DNA of 64,000 bases. It comes from Isosphaeraceae bacterium EP7 (GTDB lineage: Bacteria; Planctomycetota; Planctomycetia; Isosphaerales; Isosphaeraceae). The notes beneath the pieces are model-generated. The model saw nothing but the letters and a program-made list of their open reading frames with translations, was not told the origin of the DNA and did not search any database. Of the stretch, positions 33,568 through 42,015 are shown piece after piece; within the stretch, counting starts at the first letter, position 1; each line of letters begins with the position of its first letter. A program made the translations under genes and the position numbers. The stretch lies in assembly GCA_038400315.1 (NCBI GenBank), contig CP151667.1:1251174-1315173 (forward strand), read 5' to 3'.

Positions 33568-35094
33568 ATGAAAGCCCGCATCCTTATCGTTCTCCCCGAG
33601 CCGAGCGTGCACGCATTGCTGGACTCCATGCTGCGTGCCCTCGGACATGAGATCGAACAGGCCCCGAACGACCGCGTCGCCGTCCGGCGCGTCGAGCGGG
33701 GCGGGGTCGACCTGGTGGTGGCCTGGGCTGATCCGGACGAACCCGACGCCCTGGAGCTGCTGAACTTCGTGCGTCGCAAGTTCGCCAGGATCCCCGTGAT
33801 CTTGATGTTCCCGAAGCTCAACCCCGAACGGACTCGCGAAGCCGTCCGCTACGGCGCCTCGGCGGTCCTCCGCTATCCCCTGTCGGCCGTCGAGCTGCGT
33901 GCCGCGGTGACCCAGGCGCTCGAGTCCTTCGGCGATTCGACGGACGAGCCGGCGGCCGTTTCCCGCCCGCCGGTCGTCCAGGCGAGGCCCGAGGCGCTCC
34001 CCCCCCTGGTGGCCGACTTCGCCAAGCACTTCGCCCAGGCCCAGCCGGCCCCCGCGCCGATGACGTTGGAATCGCCCCGTCCCGACGGCTCATCGCTGGT
34101 GGGCGAGGACGCGAGCTTCCGCCAGGCGGTCGAGCTGGCATCGTCCATGGCATCGTCCCGCAACCCCCTGCTCATCGTGGGCGAGCGGGGCGTGGGCAAG
34201 AGCAGGCTCGCCCGGAAGGTCCACGAACTAGGTCCCTGGAAGGATCGAGCCTTCATCGAGCTCGGCTGCGGTTCCCTCGGCTCTGCCCAGCTGGAACGCG
34301 AGCTGCTCGGGCACAAGACGGGCGGCAACGGCCTGGACAACGGGGTCTACCGCCCGGGCGCCCTCTCCCTGGCCCAGGGGGGGACGATCTTCCTCGACGA
34401 GGTGGCCAGCCTCTCGCCCCATCTCCAGTTCCAGCTCCTCAGGGTCATTCGCGATTCCGAGTTCGAGCCGGTCGGGTCGACGAAGGCGGTCCGGGCCGAC
34501 GTCCGGATCATCATGTCCAATCGGGAAGACCTCAGCGTCCTCGTCGAGCAGAACCTGTTCCGGCAGGACCTCTACTATCGCCTGGGCGGCTGCCTGCGGC
34601 TCCCCCCCCTGCGTCACCGAGGCTTCGACGTCGAGCGCCTGGCCGAGGCCTTCCTCGCCAGGATCTCCGAAACGGCCGGCAAGCGGATCGTCGGCTTCAC
34701 GCCCGACGCCCTCGACCGGCTCCGTCATCACGACTGGCCCGGCAACGTCCAGGAGCTCGAGTCCCTGGTCCAGCGTGCGGTCAACGCCTGCCAGGGTGGG
34801 CGAATCACCCTGAACGACCTCGGACTGACACAGCCGATTCGCGACATCTTGCCCCCCCAGACCACGGCCACGCTCGTTCCCTCGGCCTTCCCCGCCGCGA
34901 AGCAGCAGGAACGGATCAGGCCCCTGAAGGAAGCCCTCGAAGAGCCCGAGAAGCAGCTCATCATCCAGGCCCTCACCGCCCTGAGTTGGAACCGTCAGGA
35001 GACCGCCCGCGTCCTGGACATCAACCGGACGACGCTTTACAAGAAGATGAAGAAGTACGGGCTCCTCATTGACGAGCCCGCCTGGGTGAACTGA
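33568..35094 (+). CDS. NtrC-like AAA+ regulator with degenerate receiver, no GAFTGA
   Basis: The 508-residue protein has three parts. Residues 1-120 have a receiver fold, but the acidic pair is replaced by Leu-Pro (ILIVLPEPS), the acceptor position is Trp53 in LVVAWADP, and the conserved Lys is lost. The AAA+ domain (175-400) keeps Walker A GERGVGKS (205-212), Walker B GGTIFLDEV (271-279) and arginine fingers in FRQDLYYRLGG. Where sigma-54 activators have GAFTGA it reads HKTGGNGLDNGVYRPG. A C-terminal Fis-type HTH (460-498, RQETARVLDINRTTLYKKMKKYGLL) binds DNA. It therefore probably binds DNA but may not contact sigma-54 in the usual way. The start follows GAGAGAGA. Confidence 0.88.
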   Translation: MKARILIVLPEPSVHALLDSMLRALGHEIEQAPNDRVAVRRVERGGVDLVVAWADPDEPDALELLNFVRRKFARIPVILMFPKLNPERTREAVRYGASAVLRYPLSAVELRAAVTQALESFGDSTDEPAAVSRPPVVQARPEALPPLVADFAKHFAQAQPAPAPMTLESPRPDGSSLVGEDASFRQAVELASSMASSRNPLLIVGERGVGKSRLARKVHELGPWKDRAFIELGCGSLGSAQLERELLGHKTGGNGLDNGVYRPGALSLAQGGTIFLDEVASLSPHLQFQLLRVIRDSEFEPVGSTKAVRADVRIIMSNREDLSVLVEQNLFRQDLYYRLGGCLRLPPLRHRGFDVERLAEAFLARISETAGKRIVGFTPDALDRLRHHDWPGNVQELESLVQRAVNACQGGRITLNDLGLTQPIRDILPPQTTATLVPSAFPAAKQQERIRPLKEALEEPEKQLIIQALTALSWNRQETARVLDINRTTLYKKMKKYGLLIDEPAWVN

Positions 35095-35111
35095 GTCAGC
35101 TCAGTTCACCC
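35084..35111. terminator. 12-bp stem hairpin over the regulator stop codon
   Basis: GGGTGAACTGAG (35084-35095) pairs perfectly with CTCAGTTCACCC (35100-35111) around TCAG. It contains the stop codon of the AAA+ regulator. It is the first of two hairpins between this gene and ilvB. Confidence 0.55.
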
Positions 35112-35130
35112 GGGCAAACGCGAGACGACG

Positions 35131-35173
35131 AAGGCCCCCGGCCATCGAACCTGGTTCGATGGCCGGGGGCCTT
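35131..35173. terminator. 20-bp perfect hairpin between convergent genes
   Basis: AAGGCCCCCGGCCATCGAAC (35131-35150) is exactly complementary to 35154-35173, with a 3-base loop. The arms end in AA/TT, so both RNAs end with only two U. It is placed between the AAA+ regulator and ilvB and probably ends both. Confidence 0.8.
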
Positions 35174-35248
35174 CCGCATTTGCAACGCGGCGAAATCTCC
35201 CGGGGACCGCGTTCGTCCGCGGGAGAGTTCGCGTCGGTCGGTGGGCGT

Positions 35249-37018
35249 TCAGCTCTTGATGATGTCGCGGTAGGTGCCGCCGGAGGGGATCATCGGCAGG
35301 ACGTGCTCCTGATAAGGGACGAGCACCTCCAGGATGTAGGGCCCCTTGGACGCGATCATCTCGGCCAGCGCGCCGACGACGTCCGCCTTCTTGCGGACCT
35401 GGCGGGCCGGGACGCCGAAGCCCTTGGCGATGGCGACGAAGTCGGGATAGGTCACCTCGGGAAGCTCGCCGCTACCCTGGCCGGTCGCCTCGGGGTGGTC
35501 AACCGGGCCGAGGTAGGTGTGGCCGCGGTTGCCGGCGTGGAACCGGTCTTCCCACTGCACGACCATGCCGAGGTGCTGGTTGTTCAGCAGGATCACCTTC
35601 ACCGGCAGGCTCTCGCAGAAGACGGTGGCCAGCTCCTGGATGTTCATCACCAGGCTGCCGTCGCCGTCGACGTCCACGACCAGGGCGTCGGGGAAGGCGG
35701 CCTGAGCACCCATGGCGGCGGGGAGGCCGAAGCCCATCGAGCCGAGGCCGCCGGAGGTGATCCAGCTCCTCGGGTTGACGAACTTGGTCCACTGCGCGGC
35801 CCACATCTGGTGCTGGCCCACGCCGGTGCTCATCAGGAACTGGCCCTTGGTCAGCTCGCTGAACTTCTCCATCACATACTGGGGCAGAATGGCGTCGTCG
35901 CGGTCGGCGTAGCTCATCGCCTCCGTCTCGCGCCAGTGGTCGATCTGCTGGTGCCAGGGGCGCCAGTCGCCCTTCTCGACGAGCGGGTTGATCGCCGTGA
36001 GGAACTGCTTCACGTCGGTGTTCAGCGAGATCTGGGCCGCCTTGTTCTTGTTGATCTCCGACGCGTCCACGTCCACGTGCACGATCCGGCCGTGCTTGGC
36101 GAACTCGGACAGCTTGCCCGTCACCCGGTCGTCGAACCGGACGCCGAGGGCCAGCAGTAGGTCGGCCTCGTTCACCGCGTTGTTGGCGTAGACGGTCCCG
36201 TGCATCCCCAGCATGTCCAGCGACAGGTAATGGTCGCTAGGAATCGAGCCAAGGCCTTGGAGGGTCATGGCGACGGGGATGCCGGTGGCCTCGGCGAACC
36301 GCCTCAGCTCGGCCGCCGCGTCGGCACCGATCACGCCGCCGCCGCAATAGATGATGGGCCGCTCGCAGGCGCGGAGCGCCGCCAGGACGGCCTGGAGCTT
36401 CTCGGCGGCCGGCGGGCCGGGCAGCAGGTACCCGGGCAGGTCCATCGCCACGTCGTAGTCGGGGTTCGGCACCAGGGTGTTCTGCACGTCCTTGGGCATG
36501 TCGATCAGGACGGGCCCGGGGCGGCCGGTGCCGGCGATGTGGAACGCCTCCTTCACCACCCGCGCGATGTCCTTGGCCGACTGCACCAGGTAGTGGTGCT
36601 TGGTGATGGCCCGGCAGACCTCCACCATCGGCGTTTCCTGGAACGCGTCGGTGCCGATGACATGGGTGGGCACCTGGCCGGTGATCGCCACGATCGGCAG
36701 GCTGTCCAGCTTGGCGTCAGCAAGGCCGGTCACCAGGTTCAAGGCGCCGGGGCCGCTGGTGGCCATCACGACGCCCGGCCTGCCGGTGACGCGAGCGTAG
36801 CCCTCGGCGGCGAAGATCCCGCCCTGCTCGTGGCGGGGGAGGATCGTTCGAATCAGGTTTCGCTGTCGGGTCAGCGCCTGATGCATCGGCATGCTGGCGC
36901 CGCCGGGGTAGGCGAAGACGACATCGACGCCATGCCGCACCAACGATTCGACCAAGACGTCGGCCCCGGTCGTCGGTGTGCGTTGGGTGGTCGTCTGGCG
37001 ATCGTCGATGGTGGCCAC
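35249..37018 (-). CDS. ilvB: acetolactate synthase large subunit
   Basis: This ThDP-dependent enzyme makes 2-acetolactate or 2-aceto-2-hydroxybutyrate for branched-chain amino acids. A GTG start at 37018 follows GAGGAAATTCC; the open frame continues far upstream but is antisense to another gene. The 589 residues contain the ThDP catalytic Glu in [20 protein letters not shown]-related segments, and the Mg/ThDP motif [23 protein letters not shown] and [16 protein letters not shown] match AHAS. No small regulatory subunit gene (ilvN) or ilvC follows within the window, so the regulator must be encoded elsewhere. Confidence 0.95.
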   Translation of the reverse strand: MATIDDRQTTTQRTPTTGADVLVESLVRHGVDVVFAYPGGASMPMHQALTRQRNLIRTILPRHEQGGIFAAEGYARVTGRPGVVMATSGPGALNLVTGLADAKLDSLPIVAITGQVPTHVIGTDAFQETPMVEVCRAITKHHYLVQSAKDIARVVKEAFHIAGTGRPGPVLIDMPKDVQNTLVPNPDYDVAMDLPGYLLPGPPAAEKLQAVLAALRACERPIIYCGGGVIGADAAAELRRFAEATGIPVAMTLQGLGSIPSDHYLSLDMLGMHGTVYANNAVNEADLLLALGVRFDDRVTGKLSEFAKHGRIVHVDVDASEINKNKAAQISLNTDVKQFLTAINPLVEKGDWRPWHQQIDHWRETEAMSYADRDDAILPQYVMEKFSELTKGQFLMSTGVGQHQMWAAQWTKFVNPRSWITSGGLGSMGFGLPAAMGAQAAFPDALVVDVDGDGSLVMNIQELATVFCESLPVKVILLNNQHLGMVVQWEDRFHAGNRGHTYLGPVDHPEATGQGSGELPEVTYPDFVAIAKGFGVPARQVRKKADVVGALAEMIASKGPYILEVLVPYQEHVLPMIPSGGTYRDIIKS

Positions 37019-37168
37019 GGAATTTCCTCGCCTCTGCGCAACTCGCCCCCGGCATTTGCAGGTTGCCGGACGGGCCGTCCTAGTGTACGGAATGGACGAG
37101 CGGGCAACAACCCGATGCGCCACTTCGCCCCGATCCGACACCCCGCATGCCCCGGAAGTTCGCCCCGC

Positions 37169-37981
37169 ATGAACGATCAACCGCCCCGGTTCGCCCTCGT
37201 CACGGGCGCCTCCTCCGGGCTCGGCCGCGAACTCGCCCGACAGCTCGTCCTCGAGCGGGGTTACGTCGTGCTGGCCACCGCCCGCCGCCGCGACCGCCTC
37301 GACGAACTGGCCGCCGGCCTCCCCGCGGGGAGGGTCAGGGTGCTCGACGGCGACCTCGCTCTCCCCGGGTTCCGGGGCCAGCTCTGGGAATGGGCCGACG
37401 CGGAGTCGGGCGGGCTCGACCTCCTCGTCAATAATGCGGGGCTCGGCCATTACGCTCCGCTGGCCGACGAAGATCCCGCCATGATTGGCCAGATCATCGA
37501 GGTCAATCTCGTGGCGGTCGTCGACCTGACCCGGCGTGCCGTCGGGCACATGCTCGGCCGCGGGCGGGGCCAGGTCGTCCAGGTCTCGTCGGTCCTGGGC
37601 TCGATCGGCATGCCCTACTCGGCCACCTATGTGGCGACCAAGCACGCGGTCGACGGGCTCGTCAAGAGCCTGCGGTACGAGCTGGTCGGGACGAACGTCC
37701 GCGTCTGGGCGGCGCAGCCGGGCCGCACCGAGAGTGAATTCCACTCCACGGCGCTCGGGCAAGGATCCTCGAACCAGGGCCGCACGCCCCACGCCGCGGC
37801 TGCAGGGCGTGTAGCCAGGGCGATCCTCCGCGGGCTGGATCGCGACGTCGCGATCCTCGCCCCGACCTGGGCCGCCTGGGGAACCCTGGCCGCGGCCCGC
37901 CTGTTCCCGCGGACGTTCGATCGGGCGATGTCTCGTTGGGCAGCCGGCTACTTCGGCCGCGAGATCGACCGGGCCCGTTGA
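37169..37981 (+). CDS. short-chain dehydrogenase/reductase
   Basis: The 270-residue SDR has the classical nucleotide-binding TGASSGLG at residues 13-20, NNAG, and the active site Ser (VQVSSVLGS), Tyr and Lys in [12 protein letters not shown]. The C-terminal half ([17 protein letters not shown]) resembles the SDR branch related to DltE/YqjQ-like oxidoreductases. The cofactor is probably NADP given RRRDR after the second strand. Substrate unknown. It starts about 150 bp from the divergent ilvB start, so the two may share a regulatory region. Confidence 0.9.
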   Translation: MNDQPPRFALVTGASSGLGRELARQLVLERGYVVLATARRRDRLDELAAGLPAGRVRVLDGDLALPGFRGQLWEWADAESGGLDLLVNNAGLGHYAPLADEDPAMIGQIIEVNLVAVVDLTRRAVGHMLGRGRGQVVQVSSVLGSIGMPYSATYVATKHAVDGLVKSLRYELVGTNVRVWAAQPGRTESEFHSTALGQGSSNQGRTPHAAAAGRVARAILRGLDRDVAILAPTWAAWGTLAAARLFPRTFDRAMSRWAAGYFGREIDRAR

Positions 37982-38003
37982 TCGACCCACGACGTGTTCA
38001 GGA

Positions 38004-38306
38004 TTAGAGCATCTCCTGCTTCACCTGACGGACGAAGTGCTCACCTTTGCCCCGGGCTTTCAGGGCCTTGGCGGCGGCCTCCGCGTCGGCTTTCTGCGGG
38101 AAGTCGAAGGTGACGATCGTGCGCCCGCCAATGTCGCAGACCGCCCAGACGATCTTCATCCGGGTCGATGACGAGGATTTGGGCCGGCTCTCCGTCGACG
38201 GCGATCGCGGAGACCTCGGGCGCGTCTCCGCGGGCATCATGCCTCGCGCCTCGGCGGCCTCGACCTCCGCCCGCAATTCAAGCCGGTTCCTGGGACGCTT
38301 ACCCAT
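38004..38306 (-). CDS. small conserved protein (100 aa)
   Basis: The product has a basic N-terminal half ([21 protein letters not shown]) and an Arg/Ser/Pro linker. A compact C-terminal beta-alpha domain follows: [20 protein letters not shown], then [24 protein letters not shown]. That pattern looks like a small nucleic-acid or protein interaction fold and, as I recall, recurs in planctomycetes; no function is known to me. GAGG precedes the ATG at 38306. It converges on the SDR gene over a 22-bp gap. Confidence 0.7.
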   Translation of the reverse strand: MGKRPRNRLELRAEVEAAEARGMMPAETRPRSPRSPSTESRPKSSSSTRMKIVWAVCDIGGRTIVTFDFPQKADAEAAAKALKARGKGEHFVRQVKQEML

Positions 38307-38444
38307 GATCGCCTCGGTGGACTGGCCGCGAAACCGGCGACTTCGACATCCGGCCCCCCATCGCGGGAGGAGCGTGGCCGAGTCTCGTGAATCATAGCGA
38401 CGATCGGTCCCCGCCTCCAGATCACTCGGGCCGCGCGGCGAGGC

Positions 38445-38485
38445 GCGACCCTGGGAACTCCGGGACCGGGAGTTCCCAGGGTCGC
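38445..38485. terminator. 17-bp perfect hairpin downstream of the fasciclin gene
   Basis: GCGACCCTGGGAACTCC (38445-38461) is exactly complementary to 38469-38485 with a 7-base loop. It lies 11 bp past the stop of the leftward fasciclin-like gene. No U-tract is evident. Confidence 0.7.
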
Positions 38486-38496
38486 TGCCAGTCGGC

Positions 38497-38979
38497 TCAC
38501 TCGGCGGGGGGCAGCAACACCGTGTCGATGATGTGAATGACGCCGTTGGACGTCTCGACGTCGGTGGCGATGACCTTGGCCTTGTTGATCATGACGTCGT
38601 CGCCGTGGACCTTGATCGTGACCGAAGGGCCGGCGACCGTCTTGACCTTCTTGCCGTCGAGCTTGGCCACGTCGGCCTTCAGCGCCTTCGACGGGATAAC
38701 ATGGTAGGTGAGAATTTTGACGAGCTTGTCCTTGTTCTCCGGCTTCAGCAGCGACTCGACGGTTCCCTCGGGGAGCTTGTCGAAGGCGGCGTCCGTCGGC
38801 GCCAGGACGGTGAACGGGCCTTCGCCCTTGAGGGTGTCGACCAGGCCGGCGGCCTTCACCGCGGCGACGAGGGTCTTGAACTTGCCGGCGGCCACGGCCG
38901 TGTCGACGATGTCCTTCTCGGCGGAGAAGGCGGGGGTGGCGAAGGCGACGGCGGCTGCGAGTCCGAGCAGGTAACGCAT
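38497..38979 (-). CDS. secreted fasciclin-domain protein
   Basis: Starting at ATG 38979, a signal peptide ([20 protein letters not shown]) is followed by one FAS1 domain: [25 protein letters not shown], then [25 protein letters not shown] (FAS1 H1) and the H2 region [13 protein letters not shown]. At 160 residues it is one complete domain. FAS1 proteins mediate adhesion or bind extracellular ligands; this one is exported and soluble or surface-bound. A longer GTG start at 39012 would spoil the signal peptide. Confidence 0.93.
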   Translation of the reverse strand: MRYLLGLAAAVAFATPAFSAEKDIVDTAVAAGKFKTLVAAVKAAGLVDTLKGEGPFTVLAPTDAAFDKLPEGTVESLLKPENKDKLVKILTYHVIPSKALKADVAKLDGKKVKTVAGPSVTIKVHGDDVMINKAKVIATDVETSNGVIHIIDTVLLPPAE

Positions 38980-39476
38980 CGTGAGAGCCCTTCGAGGAGA
39001 ATTCGTGCGCAAAAAAGGGTGCGAAGATCTTCACATCTGAGATGAGAGTGATCTTCATTCCTTGCCAGGCCGATTGTAGGCGCGCCCGGCGGGCCGTCCA
39101 GGATCGCATCGGGAAAATTCGCGGGCCCATCGGTGCCCCGAGGATTCGGCCCTCGCGGGGGCGGAAAGGCCCGCGCGGAAACGTCCGGGTCGGCCTCGGC
39201 CACCCCACGGCGCGAATCCGCGAATTTTTCGGGAAACCATGACCGGTTTTCCGGCGCGATTCCAACTATCAGGCCGGGAAGCCCCGCGATGCCGGCGAGG
39301 CCCGACCCTCCGCCCGATCTCGTCCGGGCGGGGTGGCCCGTCGTCGCCGGCCTCGAGCGAGACGGACGGCCCAACGTCACTCCGGAGGTCCCGGGCCGGA
39401 ACCCCGAAGCGTCTGATTTCAAGTGCGCATTTGTTCCAATGCTTGGTGGGCGTCATTTAACGATCTGGGGGCAGGC
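38980..39476. other. 500-bp divergent intergenic region
   Basis: This lies between the fasciclin gene and the PAS/GAF sensor. An AT-richer patch with GATCTTCACATCTGAGATGA (39028-39047) just upstream of the fasciclin gene contains a short inverted repeat, which may be an operator or promoter element. The remaining 350 bp are GC-rich, with no gene I can support. Confidence 0.4.
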
Positions 39477-41210
39477 ATGTCGTGGCCATCGCAGGGATCA
39501 GGTCCTTTCTCGGTGCCGCCGCGTGGCGAGGCGTCGAGGCTCGAGGAGAGCGGGAGGCTTGCGCTGGTGGCCCGGCACACCGACAACGCCGTGCTCATCA
39601 CCGACCGAGATCGGCGTATCGAGTGGTGCAACGACGCCTTCACCAGGCTCTCGGGCTATACCCTCGACGAGATCCTCGGGCGGACGCCCGGCTCGTTCCT
39701 CCAGGGGACCTCGACCGACCCCGAGATCGTCAACGCCATGCGAACCCGGCTCGGGCAGGGGCTAGGTTTCCGAGTCGAGCTCGTCAACACCCGGAAGCAG
39801 GGCGGCTCCTACTGGGTGGAGCTGGAGGTCGAGCCGGCCCGGGGCGCCACCGGCGAGGTGACCCACTTCATCGCCATCCAGCGCGACATCAGCGGCCGCA
39901 AGCACAAGGAGCGGCGTGACGAGGTGCGGCACGAATGCCTGCGCGTGCTCTCCGGCCCCGTCGCCGCCGACGGGGCGCTCCCACGCCTGCTGGATGTGAT
40001 CGGCGAGGGCCTCGGCCTTTTCCGCGGCGAGTACTGGGAGGTCGACGGGGCCGCCAACGTCCTCCGCCTGGCTCGCGGATGGTCGTCCAACGGACTCGCC
40101 GCCCAGCTCGGCTCATCGACCACTTCGGCCATGCTCCTGCCGCTCGGGAAGGGCCTTCCGGGCGAGGCCTGGGCAGGTTCCCGCTTCGTCCGCCACGCCG
40201 TCACGCCACGGGCTCTCGCCGCGGACGGTGACCCCGAGCCCGGGACGGGCACCCCCATCGAGCCTTCCTTCGCGTTCCCCGTCCGCGGCGAGGGCCCGGT
40301 CATGGGCGTCATGCGCTTCTTCGGCCGGCCCGCGATCGAGGACGACGCGAACCTCGTCGAGCTCGTCGGCCGCCTCGGCCGCAAGATCGGCTACTTCCTG
40401 GAGCGAATCAAGGCCGAGCAACGCCTCCGTGAAGCCGAGGAGCGTTCGCGCGTGATCCTCGAGACCTCCGTCGATGGGATCCTCACCCTGAACATGCTCG
40501 GCCGGATCGAGACGGCCAACCCGTCGGCCCTCGCCCTCTTCGGCTACGAGGCCGCGGAATTGCTCGGCCGCGAGGTCGGCATGCTCATCCCGGGCCTGCC
40601 CTGGTTCGGGTCGTCTCCCGAGTCGGCCCAGGGCGAGGCCGGGCAGTGGGGCGTCCGCCGGTTCCAGGCCAGGCGCAAGGATGGCACCGAAATTCAGATC
40701 GAGCTGTCGGTCAGCAAGTTTCGCCTGGCCGGCCGGTCGATGTTCACCTACATGATCCGCGACGTCCGGAAGTGCCATTGGGCCGCGTCGCCCCTCGGGA
40801 ACATCGAGGAATGCTTCCAGGCCTTCATGGCTCGGATGTCGGTGGCCGCCTGGATCTGCGATCTTGAGGGCAACCTCGCCTTCCGCAGCCCGTCGATCGA
40901 GCGGGCCGGCGGGCCCGATTTCCCCGCGGGGGTCGGCGAGAACATCCTCGATGCTTCGCCCGTTCGGTTCTCAGAGGCCTACGCCGAGAGCATCCTGAGG
41001 GCCTCCCGGTCGGACGGGGCGGACCGGATCGTCGAGGATGCCCCAAGGCTGGACGGCTCCTCGGGCCGATTCGTTCTTGAGACCTTCGCCCTCCCCCACG
41101 AGCAATTCCGGCCTCCCATGGTCGGCACGATCGTCGTCGCCCTTTCCGACCGCGCACCTCAGGGGGTGTCGACCGAGCCTGCACGCTGCGCCGCCTTGTC
41201 GATCAACTGA
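39477..41210 (+). CDS. PAS-GAF-PAS-PAS sensory protein without output domain
   Basis: Starting at ATG 39477 after GGGGGCAGG, the 577-residue protein has a first PAS domain (about 30-150) with a LOV-like GRTPGSFLQGTSTDPEIV segment. The flavin-binding Cys of LOV proteins (NCRFLQ) is absent. A GAF-like domain (about 165-320) follows with LPLGKGLPGEAWAGSRFV. Two more PAS domains lie at about 330-430 (ILTLNMLGRIETANPSALALFGYEAAELLG) and 445-570. There is no histidine kinase, GGDEF, methyl-accepting or DNA-binding domain, so any signal must be passed to a partner by binding. The gene ends convergently before a 22-bp terminator hairpin. Confidence 0.85.
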   Translation: MSWPSQGSGPFSVPPRGEASRLEESGRLALVARHTDNAVLITDRDRRIEWCNDAFTRLSGYTLDEILGRTPGSFLQGTSTDPEIVNAMRTRLGQGLGFRVELVNTRKQGGSYWVELEVEPARGATGEVTHFIAIQRDISGRKHKERRDEVRHECLRVLSGPVAADGALPRLLDVIGEGLGLFRGEYWEVDGAANVLRLARGWSSNGLAAQLGSSTTSAMLLPLGKGLPGEAWAGSRFVRHAVTPRALAADGDPEPGTGTPIEPSFAFPVRGEGPVMGVMRFFGRPAIEDDANLVELVGRLGRKIGYFLERIKAEQRLREAEERSRVILETSVDGILTLNMLGRIETANPSALALFGYEAAELLGREVGMLIPGLPWFGSSPESAQGEAGQWGVRRFQARRKDGTEIQIELSVSKFRLAGRSMFTYMIRDVRKCHWAASPLGNIEECFQAFMARMSVAAWICDLEGNLAFRSPSIERAGGPDFPAGVGENILDASPVRFSEAYAESILRASRSDGADRIVEDAPRLDGSSGRFVLETFALPHEQFRPPMVGTIVVALSDRAPQGVSTEPARCAALSIN

Positions 41211-41237
41211 CCGGTCGGAGCGGCCACGATCTCAGAC

Positions 41238-41285
41238 ACGACCTCGCCCCCTTCGATCCGCCAGGATCGAAGGGGGCGAGGTCGT
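41238..41285. terminator. 22-bp perfect hairpin between convergent genes
   Basis: Arms at 41238-41259 and 41264-41285 are perfectly complementary (outer ACGACCTCGCCCCCTT) with a 4-base loop. It lies between the PAS/GAF gene and the DUF4112 gene. Confidence 0.8.
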
Positions 41286-41308
41286 TCGGCCGTTTCGTTG
41301 CGCGGGCC

Positions 41309-41869
41309 TCAGGAAATCAGCCAGCGCACCAGCGTCACGAATCCGAGCAGGGACAGCCCGACCGCCCCCAGCAACACGACTGCGATCGGCACGATCAGCT
41401 TCCAGGAGGTCCCCCGACGCCGGGGTGCCGCCGGCGCGCCCAGGGAACCCCGCGGATGGCCGGAGCCGAGGACTTCGGCATGCGCATCGATCGTCCGGTA
41501 CGGTTCCAGGAGTCTGAGGTTCCTGGTGTTCGCCTTGAACACAACGTCGAAGAGGTCGCCCGCGAACGGAATGGCCCCGATGCCGATGTCCAGCAGCACA
41601 TTGCCCGCCATCCGCGCGGCGACCGTCTTGGGGACGTGATAATGACGCAGGGCCACCAGCACCAAGGCCGCCTGGATGAAGCCGGTGAACACGTCTCCAC
41701 CCACCGGCAGCAGGCCCAGGAATGCATCGAGCCCGACCCTGTACTTCGTGCCGGGCACGGCGACGGCCCGGTCCATCAGCCAGGCGACCTTCTCCAGGAA
41801 CAGCAGGACCGCGTCCTCGTGGCTCAGCTTGGGACCGGCGGAGTCCACGGGCGGGCGTATGCGACTCAT
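41309..41869 (-). CDS. DUF4112 membrane protein
   Basis: The 186-residue product from ATG 41869 matches DUF4112. Its core reads VAWLMDRAVAVPGTKYRVGLDAFLGLLPVGGDV, then KTVAARMAGNVLLDIGIGAIPFAGDLFDVVFKANTRNLRLL. The Leu-Pro-x-x-G-Asp and Pro-F-x-G-Asp-x-F-D signatures are both present. A C-terminal transmembrane helix (LIVPIAVVLLGAVGLSLLGFV) follows a proline-rich linker. The biochemical role of this family is unknown. A TTG at 41899 is less likely as the start. Confidence 0.88.
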   Translation of the reverse strand: MSRIRPPVDSAGPKLSHEDAVLLFLEKVAWLMDRAVAVPGTKYRVGLDAFLGLLPVGGDVFTGFIQAALVLVALRHYHVPKTVAARMAGNVLLDIGIGAIPFAGDLFDVVFKANTRNLRLLEPYRTIDAHAEVLGSGHPRGSLGAPAAPRRRGTSWKLIVPIAVVLLGAVGLSLLGFVTLVRWLIS

Positions 41870-42015
41870 CAGCGAACCCCAATCCAAGGATGCGGCCAAT
41901 CCGGACCGGTCACCGCGCTGGGACCGGTCGAACCCACCGCAACCCAGGAAATTTCGTGCCGCCCGCGAAACGAAACGAACCCGGGAACGCTCGCAGGCGG
42001 CGGGGAATGCCCGGA

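Noticed and set aside
37019-37990. Upstream extension of ilvB to 913 codons
   Set aside because: The extra part lies antisense to the SDR gene, and a GTG with a good ribosome binding site at 37018 gives the normal AHAS length.
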